A stretch of DNA of 64,000 nt from Moritella yayanosii (GTDB lineage: Bacteria > Pseudomonadota > Gammaproteobacteria > Enterobacterales > Moritellaceae), in the NCBI RefSeq assembly GCF_900465055.1, contig NZ_LS483250.1, positions 1 to 64,000 on the forward strand, written 5' to 3'. The notes under the pieces are model-generated. The model worked only from the letters and a program-made list of their open reading frames with translations. It made no database searches and was not told the DNA's origin. A program made the translations under genes and the position numbers. Positions 9,763 to 18,517 of the stretch are shown in pieces (the first letter of the stretch is position 1; every line of letters begins with the position of its first letter).

Positions 9763-11154
9763 ATGCCAAGCCACGACTATTTCTGTCAGCAGAAATTATT
9801 CATTAAAGGGTTACTTTACCCTGCACTTATGTGTTCTTCGATTGGTTGGTCTGCAGCGGTTAATGCACAGTCTGTAGAAGAGGCTGTCGCGATGACGTTA
9901 AGTAGCCATCCTGATATCCGCATTGCTTTTACTAAATTCAAAGTACGTGAAGAGCAAGTGCTGCAAGCTGAAGCCGGTTATTTACCCAGCATTAATATGA
10001 CCGGCGGTTATGGTTATGAATATACCAATAGCCCAGGGACACGGGTTAATGGTGGCGACTCTAAGGATCTAAATCGTGGTGAATTTGGGGTTAGTCTTAA
10101 ACAAAGCTTGTTTAGTGGTTTTCAAACCAGCAGTGATATTAGCCGCACCAGTTATACTGCTAGCGCCGAACAGTGGCGTTTATTCGGCACCGCTGAAGAT
10201 GTCGCGTTAGATGTCACTAAAGTGTATACCAATGTACTGAAGAGCCAACGTATTCTAGAGTTATCTGAGCGTAACTTATCGACCCATAAAACGATTTTTG
10301 GCCAGATCCAAGAACGTACAAACTCGGGCCTTGGCAGTATTGCCGATTTATCACAAATTACTGGCCGTTTGGCGCGTGCGCAGTCGAATGTCATTGCAGC
10401 AAAAAATAATTATTTAGACAGTGAAGCACAATTTATCAGGGTGACAGATCAGCAACCGGATAGTTTGGTTATTCCTATTCCCGATGTGGCGTTGTTACCG
10501 ATAGACCGACAAGCCGGATTACGTGATGCGCTTATTAACCATCCTGTGGTTAAATCATCGAATAATGATATCACCGCAGCGCGTTATCAACATGATGCGG
10601 CCAAATCAAATTACTATCCGAAAGTGACATTTGAAGTCGATGCTAATTTTAATAACGACCTTGATGGTGTCGATGGTAATGGTGTTGGTGGTCATCATAA
10701 TGATGTGACTGCGATGGTTCGTTTTTCTTACAACTTGTATTCCGGTGGTAAAGATAAAGCATTAGCCAAAGAGACGGCCTATAAGATCACTGAAGCGCGT
10801 GAGATTAATCGCAGCGTACATCGTCAAATTATCGAAGGTTTTACCTTAGCCTGGAATGCCCATGAGTTACTGGAATTGCAGATGCAGTATATCAAAGAGC
10901 ACGTTATTGCCTCGAAAGACTCACAAGCGGCTTATGAGCAACAGTTTAAACTGGGTCAACGTAGTTTACTGGATCTACTTGATACCGAAAATGAATTATT
11001 TGAAGCACGTAAAGAATACGTCGATGCTGAGTTTAACGAGATTGTAACTCAGTATCGCTTGTTAAACGCCACTGGCCAATTATTGGATTCGCTCAGGGTG
11101 ACACGACCTGCTGTTTGGCAAGGTGAACATGAATACGCAGGAGGCGTTCAATAA
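9763..11154 (+). CDS. TolC-family outer-membrane channel of the adhesin secretion system
   Basis: A 463-residue outer-membrane efflux protein. The start is taken at ATG 9763, preceded by AAGGA, rather than at the upstream in-frame TTG at 9730. This gives a signal peptide ending near AVNAQ. Two OEP-type repeats with long helical stretches follow, with the typical motif FNLYSGG-like near the middle (SYNLYSGGKD) and GQRSLLDLLDTENEL near the end. It would form the outer-membrane exit duct for the RTX adhesin with the two preceding proteins. Its TAA stop overlaps the ATG of the next gene by one base. It is equivalent to LapE/AggA by position. Confidence 0.92.
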   Translation: MPSHDYFCQQKLFIKGLLYPALMCSSIGWSAAVNAQSVEEAVAMTLSSHPDIRIAFTKFKVREEQVLQAEAGYLPSINMTGGYGYEYTNSPGTRVNGGDSKDLNRGEFGVSLKQSLFSGFQTSSDISRTSYTASAEQWRLFGTAEDVALDVTKVYTNVLKSQRILELSERNLSTHKTIFGQIQERTNSGLGSIADLSQITGRLARAQSNVIAAKNNYLDSEAQFIRVTDQQPDSLVIPIPDVALLPIDRQAGLRDALINHPVVKSSNNDITAARYQHDAAKSNYYPKVTFEVDANFNNDLDGVDGNGVGGHHNDVTAMVRFSYNLYSGGKDKALAKETAYKITEAREINRSVHRQIIEGFTLAWNAHELLELQMQYIKEHVIASKDSQAAYEQQFKLGQRSLLDLLDTENELFEARKEYVDAEFNEIVTQYRLLNATGQLLDSLRVTRPAVWQGEHEYAGGVQ

Positions 11155-11789
11155 TGAAATTGTTAAGCATTTTTTTGATGAGTTTTTTGTTATTAGGTTG
11201 TGAAACTATCGCGGAAATACAAGCCAACGCGGCAGCGCCATCAACGCCTATAGAAACAACCTTGATGCCTAAACAAATGCAACAAGAGAACGATTTAAGT
11301 GATGATGACGCCGATGGGGTGATTGCTTATCGTGAACAGTGTTTAAATTCGGTGCTGGGTTCGCAAGTTAATAATAGCGGCTGTGGTGGTGATACGGTTA
11401 ATAAAGTGAGACAGGAATTAAAAGTTAATTTTAGTAATAATTCTGCGGTGATCTCACCGCGATATTTTGCGGATATTAAAGCTCTATCTAACTTTATGCA
11501 GCATTATTCTGATTTAGATGTTGTCATTGAAGGGCACTCTAGTCGACAAGGCAGTGCTGCGTTAAACATGGATCTATCCCAACGCCGAGCACAAGCGGTG
11601 ATGGATTTGTTGATTAATAAATTTGGTATCTCAACTTCACGCGTATCTGCGCTAGGTTTTGGCTTTGAGCGCTTGCTTGATGAAGGTAATAATAGTGCTG
11701 CACATCAACGTAACCGACGTATTGTCGCGGAATTAAGTGGTGACAATTTAGTTAAAGATATGAAGTGGACGATTTACAGTGTTGATTAA
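11154..11789 (+). CDS. OmpA-family lipoprotein in the adhesin operon
   Basis: A 211-residue lipoprotein with a short signal sequence and the lipobox LLLGC (Cys near residue 16). A Pro/Ala-rich linker and an Asp-rich thrombospondin type 3-like stretch (DDDADGVIAY) follow. The C-terminal OmpA-like domain (about residues 100-205) has the NxDLSQRRAQAV and RNRR motifs that bind peptidoglycan diaminopimelate. It is translationally coupled to the TolC-like gene. Known members tie the outer membrane to the wall. A role in anchoring or stabilising the secretion machine or adhesin is inferred from operon position only; the classical Pseudomonas lap operon lacks such a gene. Confidence 0.85.
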   Translation: MKLLSIFLMSFLLLGCETIAEIQANAAAPSTPIETTLMPKQMQQENDLSDDDADGVIAYREQCLNSVLGSQVNNSGCGGDTVNKVRQELKVNFSNNSAVISPRYFADIKALSNFMQHYSDLDVVIEGHSSRQGSAALNMDLSQRRAQAVMDLLINKFGISTSRVSALGFGFERLLDEGNNSAAHQRNRRIVAELSGDNLVKDMKWTIYSVD

Positions 11790-11830
11790 ACGCGTTCGAC
11801 GTCGCTGTGTTCTATTTTATTATTCGTAAG

Positions 11831-12514
11831 ATGAATGTTACCCGGTTCGTTAAATTACCAGTGATGCTGATGTTATTACTGGTTTTTGGGTTACCTGCTA
11901 AATCGGTACCTAAACTTAATGATCAAAAAATTATCGCGGCGCTTAGTGAGCATTATGGTCAACGAGCGGCATTGCGAGGCCGTGCTTGGTTGGCGATTAT
12001 GGCGAATTCGAGAGATGCCGCTACCGCAGATAAACTGGCTAAGATAAATAGTTTTTTCAACCAATTACAGTTTATCGATGACAGTAAACTGTGGGGTGTT
12101 GAAAACTATTGGGCGACACCGATCGAGTTTATCGGGGTAAACGGTGGCGACTGTGAAGACTTTGCCATCGCGAAGTATTTTAGCTTATTAGAGCTAGGTA
12201 TTGCCGATGAAAAAATGCGCATCACTATGGTGAAATCATTAACGCTCAATCAATATCATATGGTGGTTGCTTATTATCCAACCCCTGGGGCGGTACCACT
12301 GATTTTGGATAATATTGACGGTGAGATAAAACCCGCAGATCAACGCAATGACTTGCTGCCGGTATACAGTTTTAACGGTAAACAGTTATGGCTAAATAAA
12401 GAAAAAGGCCAAGGGGTTTTGGCAGGTAAATCACAACGTTTAAAACGTTGGAATAATTTAAATCAGCGTATGGGCTTGTCAAATTTAAAGCAAGCAAAGC
12501 TGAGTTTGGAGTAA
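11831..12514 (+). CDS. lapG: LapG-type periplasmic cysteine protease
   Basis: A 227-residue bacterial transglutaminase-like cysteine proteinase with a hydrophobic signal peptide. ATG 11831 gives a clean signal sequence; a GTG start at 11807 adding eight residues is possible. The catalytic triad is visible as Cys in GGDCEDF (about residue 108), His in QYHMVV (about 143) and Asp in LILDN (about 160). LapG enzymes cleave the N-terminal region of LapA-type adhesins and release them from the surface, and LapD sequesters them when c-di-GMP is high. The lapD-like gene starts six bases downstream. The cleavage site would lie in the adhesin N-terminus outside the window. Confidence 0.93.
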   Translation: MNVTRFVKLPVMLMLLLVFGLPAKSVPKLNDQKIIAALSEHYGQRAALRGRAWLAIMANSRDAATADKLAKINSFFNQLQFIDDSKLWGVENYWATPIEFIGVNGGDCEDFAIAKYFSLLELGIADEKMRITMVKSLTLNQYHMVVAYYPTPGAVPLILDNIDGEIKPADQRNDLLPVYSFNGKQLWLNKEKGQGVLAGKSQRLKRWNNLNQRMGLSNLKQAKLSLE

Positions 12515-12519
12515 TATGA

Positions 12520-14472
12520 ATGACCTTGTTTAAACAGATCTACTCGTTGTTATTTGGCCTTTTTGTGTTGGTGATGACAAGTTTGGCCTATTTTCAGTTT
12601 ACTGAAACGCGTAATTTTATGGCCAATCAGATGGAATCAGAGCTGAATAATGCCAGTACATCGTTAAGTTTGATGCTTAAACCACATCTACAGACTGGTG
12701 ATATGGTTGCCGCAGAAACCTTAGTCAACGTGATCTTTGAAGGTGGCTTTTATCGTAAAGTAAGTTTGACTTGGTTAGCTAACAAACAGGTCCAAGAGTG
12801 GGAAAACCCGATCGTGGTAGAGGGTGTGCCGCAATGGTTTATTGACTTAGATTTGTTTACTAGTCAAAGCAGTGAAACTGTTATCACATCGGGCTGGTTG
12901 CAGTTGGCTAATTTGAGAATTGAAGCGCATCCCGGCTTGGGATATCAAGAATTGTGGCGAGTAATGAACAATACTTTATTAGTGATATCGGTATTGTTTT
13001 TACTGTCTATTTTAGTACTACATTTTAGGTTGAAGACATTATTAACACCGTTGAACGACATCGCCATTCATGCCAGTGAGATTGCACAGCGGGTATTTAA
13101 CCCGGATATGGTGTTACCAAAAACGGCTGAATTGAAGACCGTTGTTGAGGCGATTAACTCGATGTCTGGCCAGCTTAAGCAAGTCTTTAATACGTTAGAT
13201 AACGAAGTAGATAGTTTACGTCGAGATAATTTGATTGATGGTGTGTCTAATTTACCTAATCGTCAGTACCTCACTGGACAAATGAATAGTTGGTTAACCG
13301 AACCCGGTTATGGTGGTCTGTTATTGGTGAAGATGGATTGGCTGGAGGAGATACACAGTAAATACGGTTATCAAGTTCGCGATGAAACCATTCGGGTGTT
13401 GGCTCTGCGGATGCAAGAGCAGTTACCATCGATAGCTGAAAGTGTGATTGCTCGTATCGCTAACACTGAGTTTGCTTTATTGATCACTAAGGGTGAGCGT
13501 CAGGACATCAATTTGTATTTACAAGCATTGATCCGTTTGATTAATCAAGAGATGTCAAAGGCAGGTTGTGTACCAAACCGTGGTTTTGCCATTGGCGTGA
13601 CAGAGCGCGACGGGGATATGCAAGCCAGCGATTTATTATCACAGGCTGATAATGCCTTGCAACATGCGGCGACGGCCAATAAAGCCAGCAGTTGGTTTGA
13701 TAGCCAGCATCTACAAGAGTTTAACCGTGAGCAGTGGCGTGATCGTTTAGTCACCGCCATTAATCAAAACCAGTTTGTATTTCAGTGGCAGTCAGTGTTG
13801 GATTGTGAGACTAATGAGGTATTACAGCGTGAGTTATATTGTCGATTAAATATTGATGGTAAACAAGTGCGGGCAGGGCAATTTATGCCGTATGTCGAAT
13901 TACTGTCATTGGGTAGTCAGCTTGACCGATGCTTATTGGAATCCGTTGTTAAACAGGGGATTTTGAATATAAATAACGAACCTGTGGCGGTGAATCTGAC
14001 TCATGATAGCTTACAGGATCCTGAGTTTCATACTTGGCTTGCGGCATTTCTACAGAAAACTGAATTTGCAGAGCAGATTTATTTTGAGATCCCCGAAGTG
14101 GCGGCAAATAATAATTTAGCTGAATGTATACATTTAGCAGAGCTGATCCGCGCAGGCGGTGCTCAACTCGGTATTGACCATTGTGGTCGACAGATGGGGT
14201 CGTTAAGTTATTTACAACAGTTAAAACCACACTATGTGAAACTGGATCAATCGTTGGCCTTTTACAGTAACAATCAACAGAATAATGAGTTATGTCGCGC
14301 GTTGATTAATATTGCTAAGGGACTCGATATTAAGGTGATCATGACTGCGATTGAAAATCAGCAACAATTAGAGCAGATCCAGTCATTACGTACCGCTGGT
14401 TATCAAGGTTATATTTCAGCCCCTACAGATGTGTTAGTGCAAGATGTGCAAGTGACTGCTGAGGTTTATTAA
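12520..14472 (+). CDS. lapD: LapD-type c-di-GMP receptor (degenerate GGDEF-EAL)
   Basis: A 650-residue inner-membrane protein. It has an N-terminal membrane helix (about 8-25), a periplasmic LapD/MoxY-type domain (about 30-145), a second helix (about 150-170), HAMP, and GGDEF and EAL modules. The GGDEF signature is replaced by ANTEF near residue 317, and the EAL position reads as ELY. Synthase and phosphodiesterase activity are therefore unlikely and the protein should be a binding receptor. By family knowledge, c-di-GMP binding in the cytoplasm changes the periplasmic domain so that it captures LapG. It is the last gene of the operon, six bases after lapG, followed by a hairpin. Confidence 0.93.
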   Translation: MTLFKQIYSLLFGLFVLVMTSLAYFQFTETRNFMANQMESELNNASTSLSLMLKPHLQTGDMVAAETLVNVIFEGGFYRKVSLTWLANKQVQEWENPIVVEGVPQWFIDLDLFTSQSSETVITSGWLQLANLRIEAHPGLGYQELWRVMNNTLLVISVLFLLSILVLHFRLKTLLTPLNDIAIHASEIAQRVFNPDMVLPKTAELKTVVEAINSMSGQLKQVFNTLDNEVDSLRRDNLIDGVSNLPNRQYLTGQMNSWLTEPGYGGLLLVKMDWLEEIHSKYGYQVRDETIRVLALRMQEQLPSIAESVIARIANTEFALLITKGERQDINLYLQALIRLINQEMSKAGCVPNRGFAIGVTERDGDMQASDLLSQADNALQHAATANKASSWFDSQHLQEFNREQWRDRLVTAINQNQFVFQWQSVLDCETNEVLQRELYCRLNIDGKQVRAGQFMPYVELLSLGSQLDRCLLESVVKQGILNINNEPVAVNLTHDSLQDPEFHTWLAAFLQKTEFAEQIYFEIPEVAANNNLAECIHLAELIRAGGAQLGIDHCGRQMGSLSYLQQLKPHYVKLDQSLAFYSNNQQNNELCRALINIAKGLDIKVIMTAIENQQQLEQIQSLRTAGYQGYISAPTDVLVQDVQVTAEVY

Positions 14473-14482
14473 TCGGTTGGTT

Positions 14483-14514
14483 AACGCGAGATCGGAGTTA
14501 TCCTATCTCGCGTT
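14483..14514. terminator. Convergent hairpin after lapD
   Basis: Perfect 10-bp stem AACGCGAGAT / ATCTCGCGTT around a 12-base loop, between lapD (+) and the SHOCT lipoprotein (-). There is no long T-tract on either side, so termination is inferred from position. Confidence 0.65.
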
Positions 14515-14532
14515 GCCATGCAATTATCGTAA

Positions 14533-15162
14533 TTAGATTTTTAAGATTGCTTTTTTCTTCAAGCTATATTCTTCTTCGGTAATAATACCTTCTTTATATA
14601 GCGTGTTTAAAGCTCGAATAGATTCAAAACTTTTAATTAATTCGGCATCTTCCGCGGCTTTATTACTTTCAATTACTTGAGCTGTTTTTGCTGTCACCGT
14701 GATGTGGTCGATGCCTGCATATTCACCCACGGTAAAACCAGTTTCATTTTTTAATGAAGTATAACCGTTACCGTCATAAACAGTGTCAATGTCATTACCT
14801 TCAAAACGAACATAGTAATGAGTAAGATCGTTGTTACTGCCAGATAGATATTTGTATACCGCTTTACCAGGGATCCCGACTTCTGCTACCCAAGCGTGCC
14901 ATTTAATACCACCACCAAGACCAGCAATCGATGGTTTTGAACGATAAAATTTCATTGGTTCACTAATGACATACTCAGCCACTTCAGGGTTATTTAACTT
15001 TTGAGCAAAATAATCCTTAATGGTTTGTTGGTAAGCTTGTGGCGCCGGACCAAATTCAGTATCGGCTTTCAATGTCTCGATATTGCCTGCACAGCCCGAG
15101 GCTAAAACTGGTAAAGCGATAACCAATAATAATTTACGCATTTTTTGGCTGAAGATTTTCAT
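14533..15162 (-). CDS. Lipoprotein with C-terminal SHOCT-like domain
   Basis: A 209-residue predicted lipoprotein with a positively charged signal peptide and the lipobox LASGC. The last 30 residues (LYKEGIITEEEYSLKKKAIL) match the SHOCT short C-terminal domain, which usually occurs at protein ends and is thought to mediate oligomerisation. The middle region is not recognised. The start at 15162 has GGGA seven bases upstream. It is convergent with lapD. Its function is unknown; attachment to the inner or outer membrane on the periplasmic side is inferred. Confidence 0.8.
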   Translation of the reverse strand: MKIFSQKMRKLLLVIALPVLASGCAGNIETLKADTEFGPAPQAYQQTIKDYFAQKLNNPEVAEYVISEPMKFYRSKPSIAGLGGGIKWHAWVAEVGIPGKAVYKYLSGSNNDLTHYYVRFEGNDIDTVYDGNGYTSLKNETGFTVGEYAGIDHITVTAKTAQVIESNKAAEDAELIKSFESIRALNTLYKEGIITEEEYSLKKKAILKI

Positions 15163-15194
15163 AACTATTCCCTGATATCGTGCGAGTTGGTGTT

Positions 15195-15224
15195 ATTCAC
15201 ATTGTCTACTAATACAATGTGAAT
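15195..15224. promoter_or_regulatory. 11-bp perfect inverted repeat upstream of the SHOCT lipoprotein
   Basis: ATTCACATTGT and ACAATGTGAAT flank an 8-base spacer, 33 bases upstream of the lipoprotein start and downstream of the oxygenase stop. It has no T-tract, so it could be an operator for the lipoprotein or an attenuating hairpin for the oxygenase gene. Confidence 0.5.
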
Positions 15225-15302
15225 TGGCAGTTTATTGTGCTTCACCATACAGGAATGAGATTAGTTTTCAAATTTTTATCTATTTTCCCTGATCTTATCT
15301 CA

Positions 15303-16127
15303 CTACAGTTCAAATAACACATCCGAGCGGATAATGTATTTGACGCCGTTATAAATAGGCTCTGAGCTGTGGATACAGTGCAAAGGGTGCATGCCATGAG
15401 GGAAGCAAAGGATACTGCCAGCAGGCGTGCGTACATCCACTTCTGCTACCTGATCGCCACGGTGGGCTGGTCGGCTCGGATCATTGGCATTGACTAAGAA
15501 TCGGGTCGCGCCACCGTCAAAATCTTCAGTGAGTAAGATTAAAAATGTCAGTTGGCTAACACGATCGCCATAGGCATCCGCAATTAATTGATTATTAATC
15601 ACTCGACTGCCCGGCCAAGAACCATCTGAATGGGGCTTAAAGTAATCGCCTTTATTATAACGGTAAAAGCGAAAACGGGCGTTAATGCCTACGGCTGCTT
15701 TATTATCGAATATACCTTGGTCATCAGCCATTAAATGTTTAATCCGTTCCCAAATGATACTGTCAGTTTGTTCATCGACCACCCAGGTTAGGCTGTCGTT
15801 ATGGCGAACATCACGGGGCAATGACACTGCGGCATCGGGTAAATAGCCCATTGACTCACTAACGTCAATAAGGCGTTGGCATTCTTCTTTCGAAAATACA
15901 TTAAGCAATTGAAATGCGCCGGGTACTCCTGCTACATTTCTTTTTGTTATCTTGTTGGTGCTGACCGCTGATAGCGCCGCTAAATTTGCTTTGCTGTTAG
16001 CCCAAGTTGGTAGCGCTGGATGCTCTGCGCCGGGTTCATACGCGGCAACGAAAAAGTCAGTATGGTCTGAGTTAATACGTTCGGATGCAATATTCACGGA
16101 TCCAGCCGTTATGGATTTAGTATTCAT
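15303..16127 (-). CDS. 2-oxoglutarate/Fe(II) oxygenase, prolyl 4-hydroxylase-like
   Basis: A 274-residue enzyme with the double-stranded beta-helix of the P4H family in its C-terminal 200 residues. The iron facial triad is visible as His166 and Asp168 (PHSDGSWPG) and a distal His near 253. The basic residue for 2-oxoglutarate lies in VKYIIRSD near 262-267. No signal peptide is seen. By family it hydroxylates a protein or small-molecule side chain; the substrate cannot be told. It is transcribed in the same direction as the aldehyde dehydrogenase 39 bases upstream, so the two may be co-transcribed. Confidence 0.87.
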   Translation of the reverse strand: MNTKSITAGSVNIASERINSDHTDFFVAAYEPGAEHPALPTWANSKANLAALSAVSTNKITKRNVAGVPGAFQLLNVFSKEECQRLIDVSESMGYLPDAAVSLPRDVRHNDSLTWVVDEQTDSIIWERIKHLMADDQGIFDNKAAVGINARFRFYRYNKGDYFKPHSDGSWPGSRVINNQLIADAYGDRVSQLTFLILLTEDFDGGATRFLVNANDPSRPAHRGDQVAEVDVRTPAGSILCFPHGMHPLHCIHSSEPIYNGVKYIIRSDVLFEL

Positions 16128-16166
16128 TCTATCTATCCTTTGTTACTTTTTTAAACGAGCTGTGAG

Positions 16167-17501
16167 TTATTTACTGATAACGCGTATTTGGGCAAACTGG
16201 CGATGACCAGCAGCAGAACCGTGGAAACCAAAGCCACTTTGTTTTGCGCCTACCCAAGGCGCATTACCACCACCGACACCTTGATTGACGCCAACCATGC
16301 CTGCTTCAAGTTGCTGTGCGACTGCATTGGCGCCTTGGCCACCAAAAACGACCGCACCCAGACCATAAGGGCTGTCGTTTGCGCGAGAAATAGCCTCATC
16401 AATATGTTCAAAATGGCTGATGGCAACGACAGGCGCAAATGTTTCATCTTGCTCTAAACGCATATCTGGGGTGATCCCCGTGACAACGGTTGGCTGAATG
16501 AAGGGCTGAGGGTAATTATCACTACCGAGTAATAGCTTAGCGCCTTTGGCCGTTGCATCCTGCAATTGTGATAACACATTTTCATGTTGTTTAGGATTGA
16601 CAATTGGACCTATATTTACGTTTGGTTTATCCCATGCACCGACCTGATATTGGCGTGCGAGTGCCACCACCTTGTGTTCAAATTCAGCGGCAATACGGGC
16701 ATCGACATAAACGCGTTCGGTTGATGTACACATTTGTCCAGCGTTCTCAAATGAACTGGCTACTGCAAATTGCACGGCCGCATCTATATCCGCGCTGGCC
16801 ATGACGATCATCGGATCATTACCGCCAAGCTCCATCACCAGACGTTTCAACTTGGGCGCGGCATTCGCCATAATATGTTTACCGGCTGCCATAGAACCGG
16901 TAAACGCAACCATATTAATATTGCTGGCAACCAATGCTTGGCCAGTTTGTTTATCACCGTGAGCCAGCTGTAACACGCCTTTTGGTAATACTTGATTAAG
17001 GGTGTTAACAAATAGGTCTGCGACTAATGGCGTTTCTTCTGAGGGCTTTAAAATGACACTATTACCGGCAATCAACGCTGGCATTAATAAGTTATTCGCC
17101 ATTGCGAGTGGATAATTCCAAGGCGAGATAACAGCGACAATACCCAGTGGGCGATATTGTAGTTCGGTGCCACGATCAAGACGCTCAGTGGTGAGTGCTT
17201 GGACAATTTCGTTGGCAAAATAACTGGCACTTTGAATGGTACCACCTGCTTCATAGGTGGCACGGCGGTAGTCTTTCCCCATTTCTTTACTAATAAGCGT
17301 CGCCAGTTGGTTTTGTACTGGTTCGAGTCGTTGATAGGCTTTGACTACAAGAGTCTGGCGTTCGGTTAGTGATAGCGCCGCCCATTGTTTTTGTGCTTTA
17401 TTCGATTCATTAATTAATGCTGGTATGTGTTCGGCGGTGGTGATAGCCACTGATCCTAAGGCTTTACGTGTATGGGCATCGTAAGAGGTTAATGTTTGCA
17501 T
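16167..17501 (-). CDS. NAD(P)-dependent aldehyde dehydrogenase (succinate-semialdehyde type)
   Basis: A full-length ALDH-superfamily enzyme of 444 residues from ATG 17501, which has AGGAA ten bases upstream; ATG 17522 would add seven residues. Motifs include ELGGNDP with the general-base Glu and the catalytic Cys in AGQMCTSTERVYV. The C-terminal motifs PYGLGAVVFG and KQSGFGFHG are also seen. Its length and the ENAGQMC pattern resemble the short succinate-semialdehyde dehydrogenases, but substrate assignment is inference. It is divergent from an HxlR-type regulator, the likely controller of this gene and the adjacent oxygenase gene. Confidence 0.88.
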   Translation of the reverse strand: MQTLTSYDAHTRKALGSVAITTAEHIPALINESNKAQKQWAALSLTERQTLVVKAYQRLEPVQNQLATLISKEMGKDYRRATYEAGGTIQSASYFANEIVQALTTERLDRGTELQYRPLGIVAVISPWNYPLAMANNLLMPALIAGNSVILKPSEETPLVADLFVNTLNQVLPKGVLQLAHGDKQTGQALVASNINMVAFTGSMAAGKHIMANAAPKLKRLVMELGGNDPMIVMASADIDAAVQFAVASSFENAGQMCTSTERVYVDARIAAEFEHKVVALARQYQVGAWDKPNVNIGPIVNPKQHENVLSQLQDATAKGAKLLLGSDNYPQPFIQPTVVTGITPDMRLEQDETFAPVVAISHFEHIDEAISRANDSPYGLGAVVFGGQGANAVAQQLEAGMVGVNQGVGGGNAPWVGAKQSGFGFHGSAAGHRQFAQIRVISK

Positions 17502-17609
17502 GGTGGCTAATTCCTGAGTCATGATAAAATTTAATTAGTATGTTTAAGGTGTATTTTGCTACTCTGGGATATAAAAGCAACCAGTATACTTTTAGTAACC
17601 TTGTGGGGA

Positions 17610-17969
17610 ATGATGAAAACAACTGTAGAAACAATGGCTAATGGTCATAAAAAAGTTATAAATCCGTGTGACGAACCTTGCTCTGTTGAGCGTGGCATGC
17701 GCATGTTGGGCGGAAAATGGAAAGCATCCATACTTTGGCACCTGCAAGATGGCCCGGTGCGTTTCAATGATTTGTCCCGCATGTTAGGTGGCGCCAGCAA
17801 AAAGATGGTTGATCAACGCTTAAAAGAGTTAGAAAGCCAAGGTTTGGTCATACGTAAAGTGATCAGTGATCGGCCGATTGCGGTAACCTATGAAATTACC
17901 GAGTTTGGTCGTACTGCACTGGATATTTTAAAACGCTTAAAAGAGTGGTCTGAAGAACATGGAATTTGA
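17610..17969 (+). CDS. HxlR-family winged-helix regulator
   Basis: About 119 residues from ATG 17610 (or 17613), preceded by GTGGGGA. The HxlR signature is clear: CSVERGMRMLGGKWKASILWHL, then a winged helix with MLGGASKKMVDQRLKELE and the wing LVIRKVISDRPIAVTYEITEFG. The N-terminal cysteines in CDEPCS could act as a redox or electrophile switch, as in some relatives (inference). It is divergent from the aldehyde dehydrogenase with about 110 bases between the starts, the usual layout for an aldehyde- or quinone-responsive repressor next to its target. Confidence 0.88.
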   Translation: MMKTTVETMANGHKKVINPCDEPCSVERGMRMLGGKWKASILWHLQDGPVRFNDLSRMLGGASKKMVDQRLKELESQGLVIRKVISDRPIAVTYEITEFGRTALDILKRLKEWSEEHGI

Positions 17970-18007
17970 ACTTTCATTAGTGCGTTGGGTATAGGTCGTT
18001 TAAACCG

Positions 18008-18289
18008 TTAAATACAACTATTACCGTTGTTGCCGTTATTGCCATTGTTACAGTTGTTGCCATTATTACCGTTGTTACCGTTGTTACCGTTGTTGCCGTT
18101 CTCTGCGGGAGCTGACGTTACAATTAGTGAGGCTAATTCAGTGATGTTATTACTTGCCCCCGAACCTAATGCAATAAAACTTGAAGCGAGACTACTCACG
18201 ACTAAAGCACCAGCGAGGGCATACTCTACTGCGGTTAAACCTTGTTCATCATGGATGAAATTGTCAATGAATCTGACTAGCTCCCGCAT
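18008..18289 (-). CDS. Flp-type pilin with Gly-Asn-Asn repeat tail
   Basis: A 93-residue Flp/Fap-type prepilin. It has a short charged leader with the cleavage motif G/LTAVEY after the DEQ sequence and then a hydrophobic helix (ALAGALVVSSLASS). The last 30 residues are (G-N-N) repeats with two cysteines and end in SCI. The start at 18289 has GAGGG eight bases upstream. No tad/cpa assembly genes are near. The tail is encoded by degenerate 9-bp repeats at about 18010-18100. The pilin family call is firm. The tail is unlike usual Flp pilins and its role is unknown. Confidence 0.85.
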   Translation of the reverse strand: MRELVRFIDNFIHDEQGLTAVEYALAGALVVSSLASSFIALGSGASNNITELASLIVTSAPAENGNNGNNGNNGNNGNNCNNGNNGNNGNSCI

Positions 18290-18420
18290 ATTAACGCCCT
18301 CGTTTTAATGCCCCTCTAATAATGAATGTAAGATGAGCATGATAGTCCAAACATAGTGTATTTCCCTTCTTTTCGCTAGGTTTTAACGATATCTAGTCTA
18401 ATCATTCTTTATAATAGTAT

Positions 18421-18435
18421 TGTTATGTTATAACA
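18421..18435. promoter_or_regulatory. Zur-like operator upstream of the DUF1007-NicO genes
   Basis: TGTTATGTTATAACA sits 83 bases before the DUF1007 start. The identical 15-mer occurs twice more, both before the znu genes (23284-23298 reversed, 23319-23333). It matches the known gammaproteobacterial Zur pattern TGTTATA-n-TATAACA closely (recalled consensus, not searched). Confidence 0.78.
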
Positions 18436-18517
18436 TACGATAAAAATGTGTCGTTAAGGGTACTTTGGTGAACAAAGCCTTTATCGATTATCCAATATTG
18501 TATATTTGAGAGTTGAA

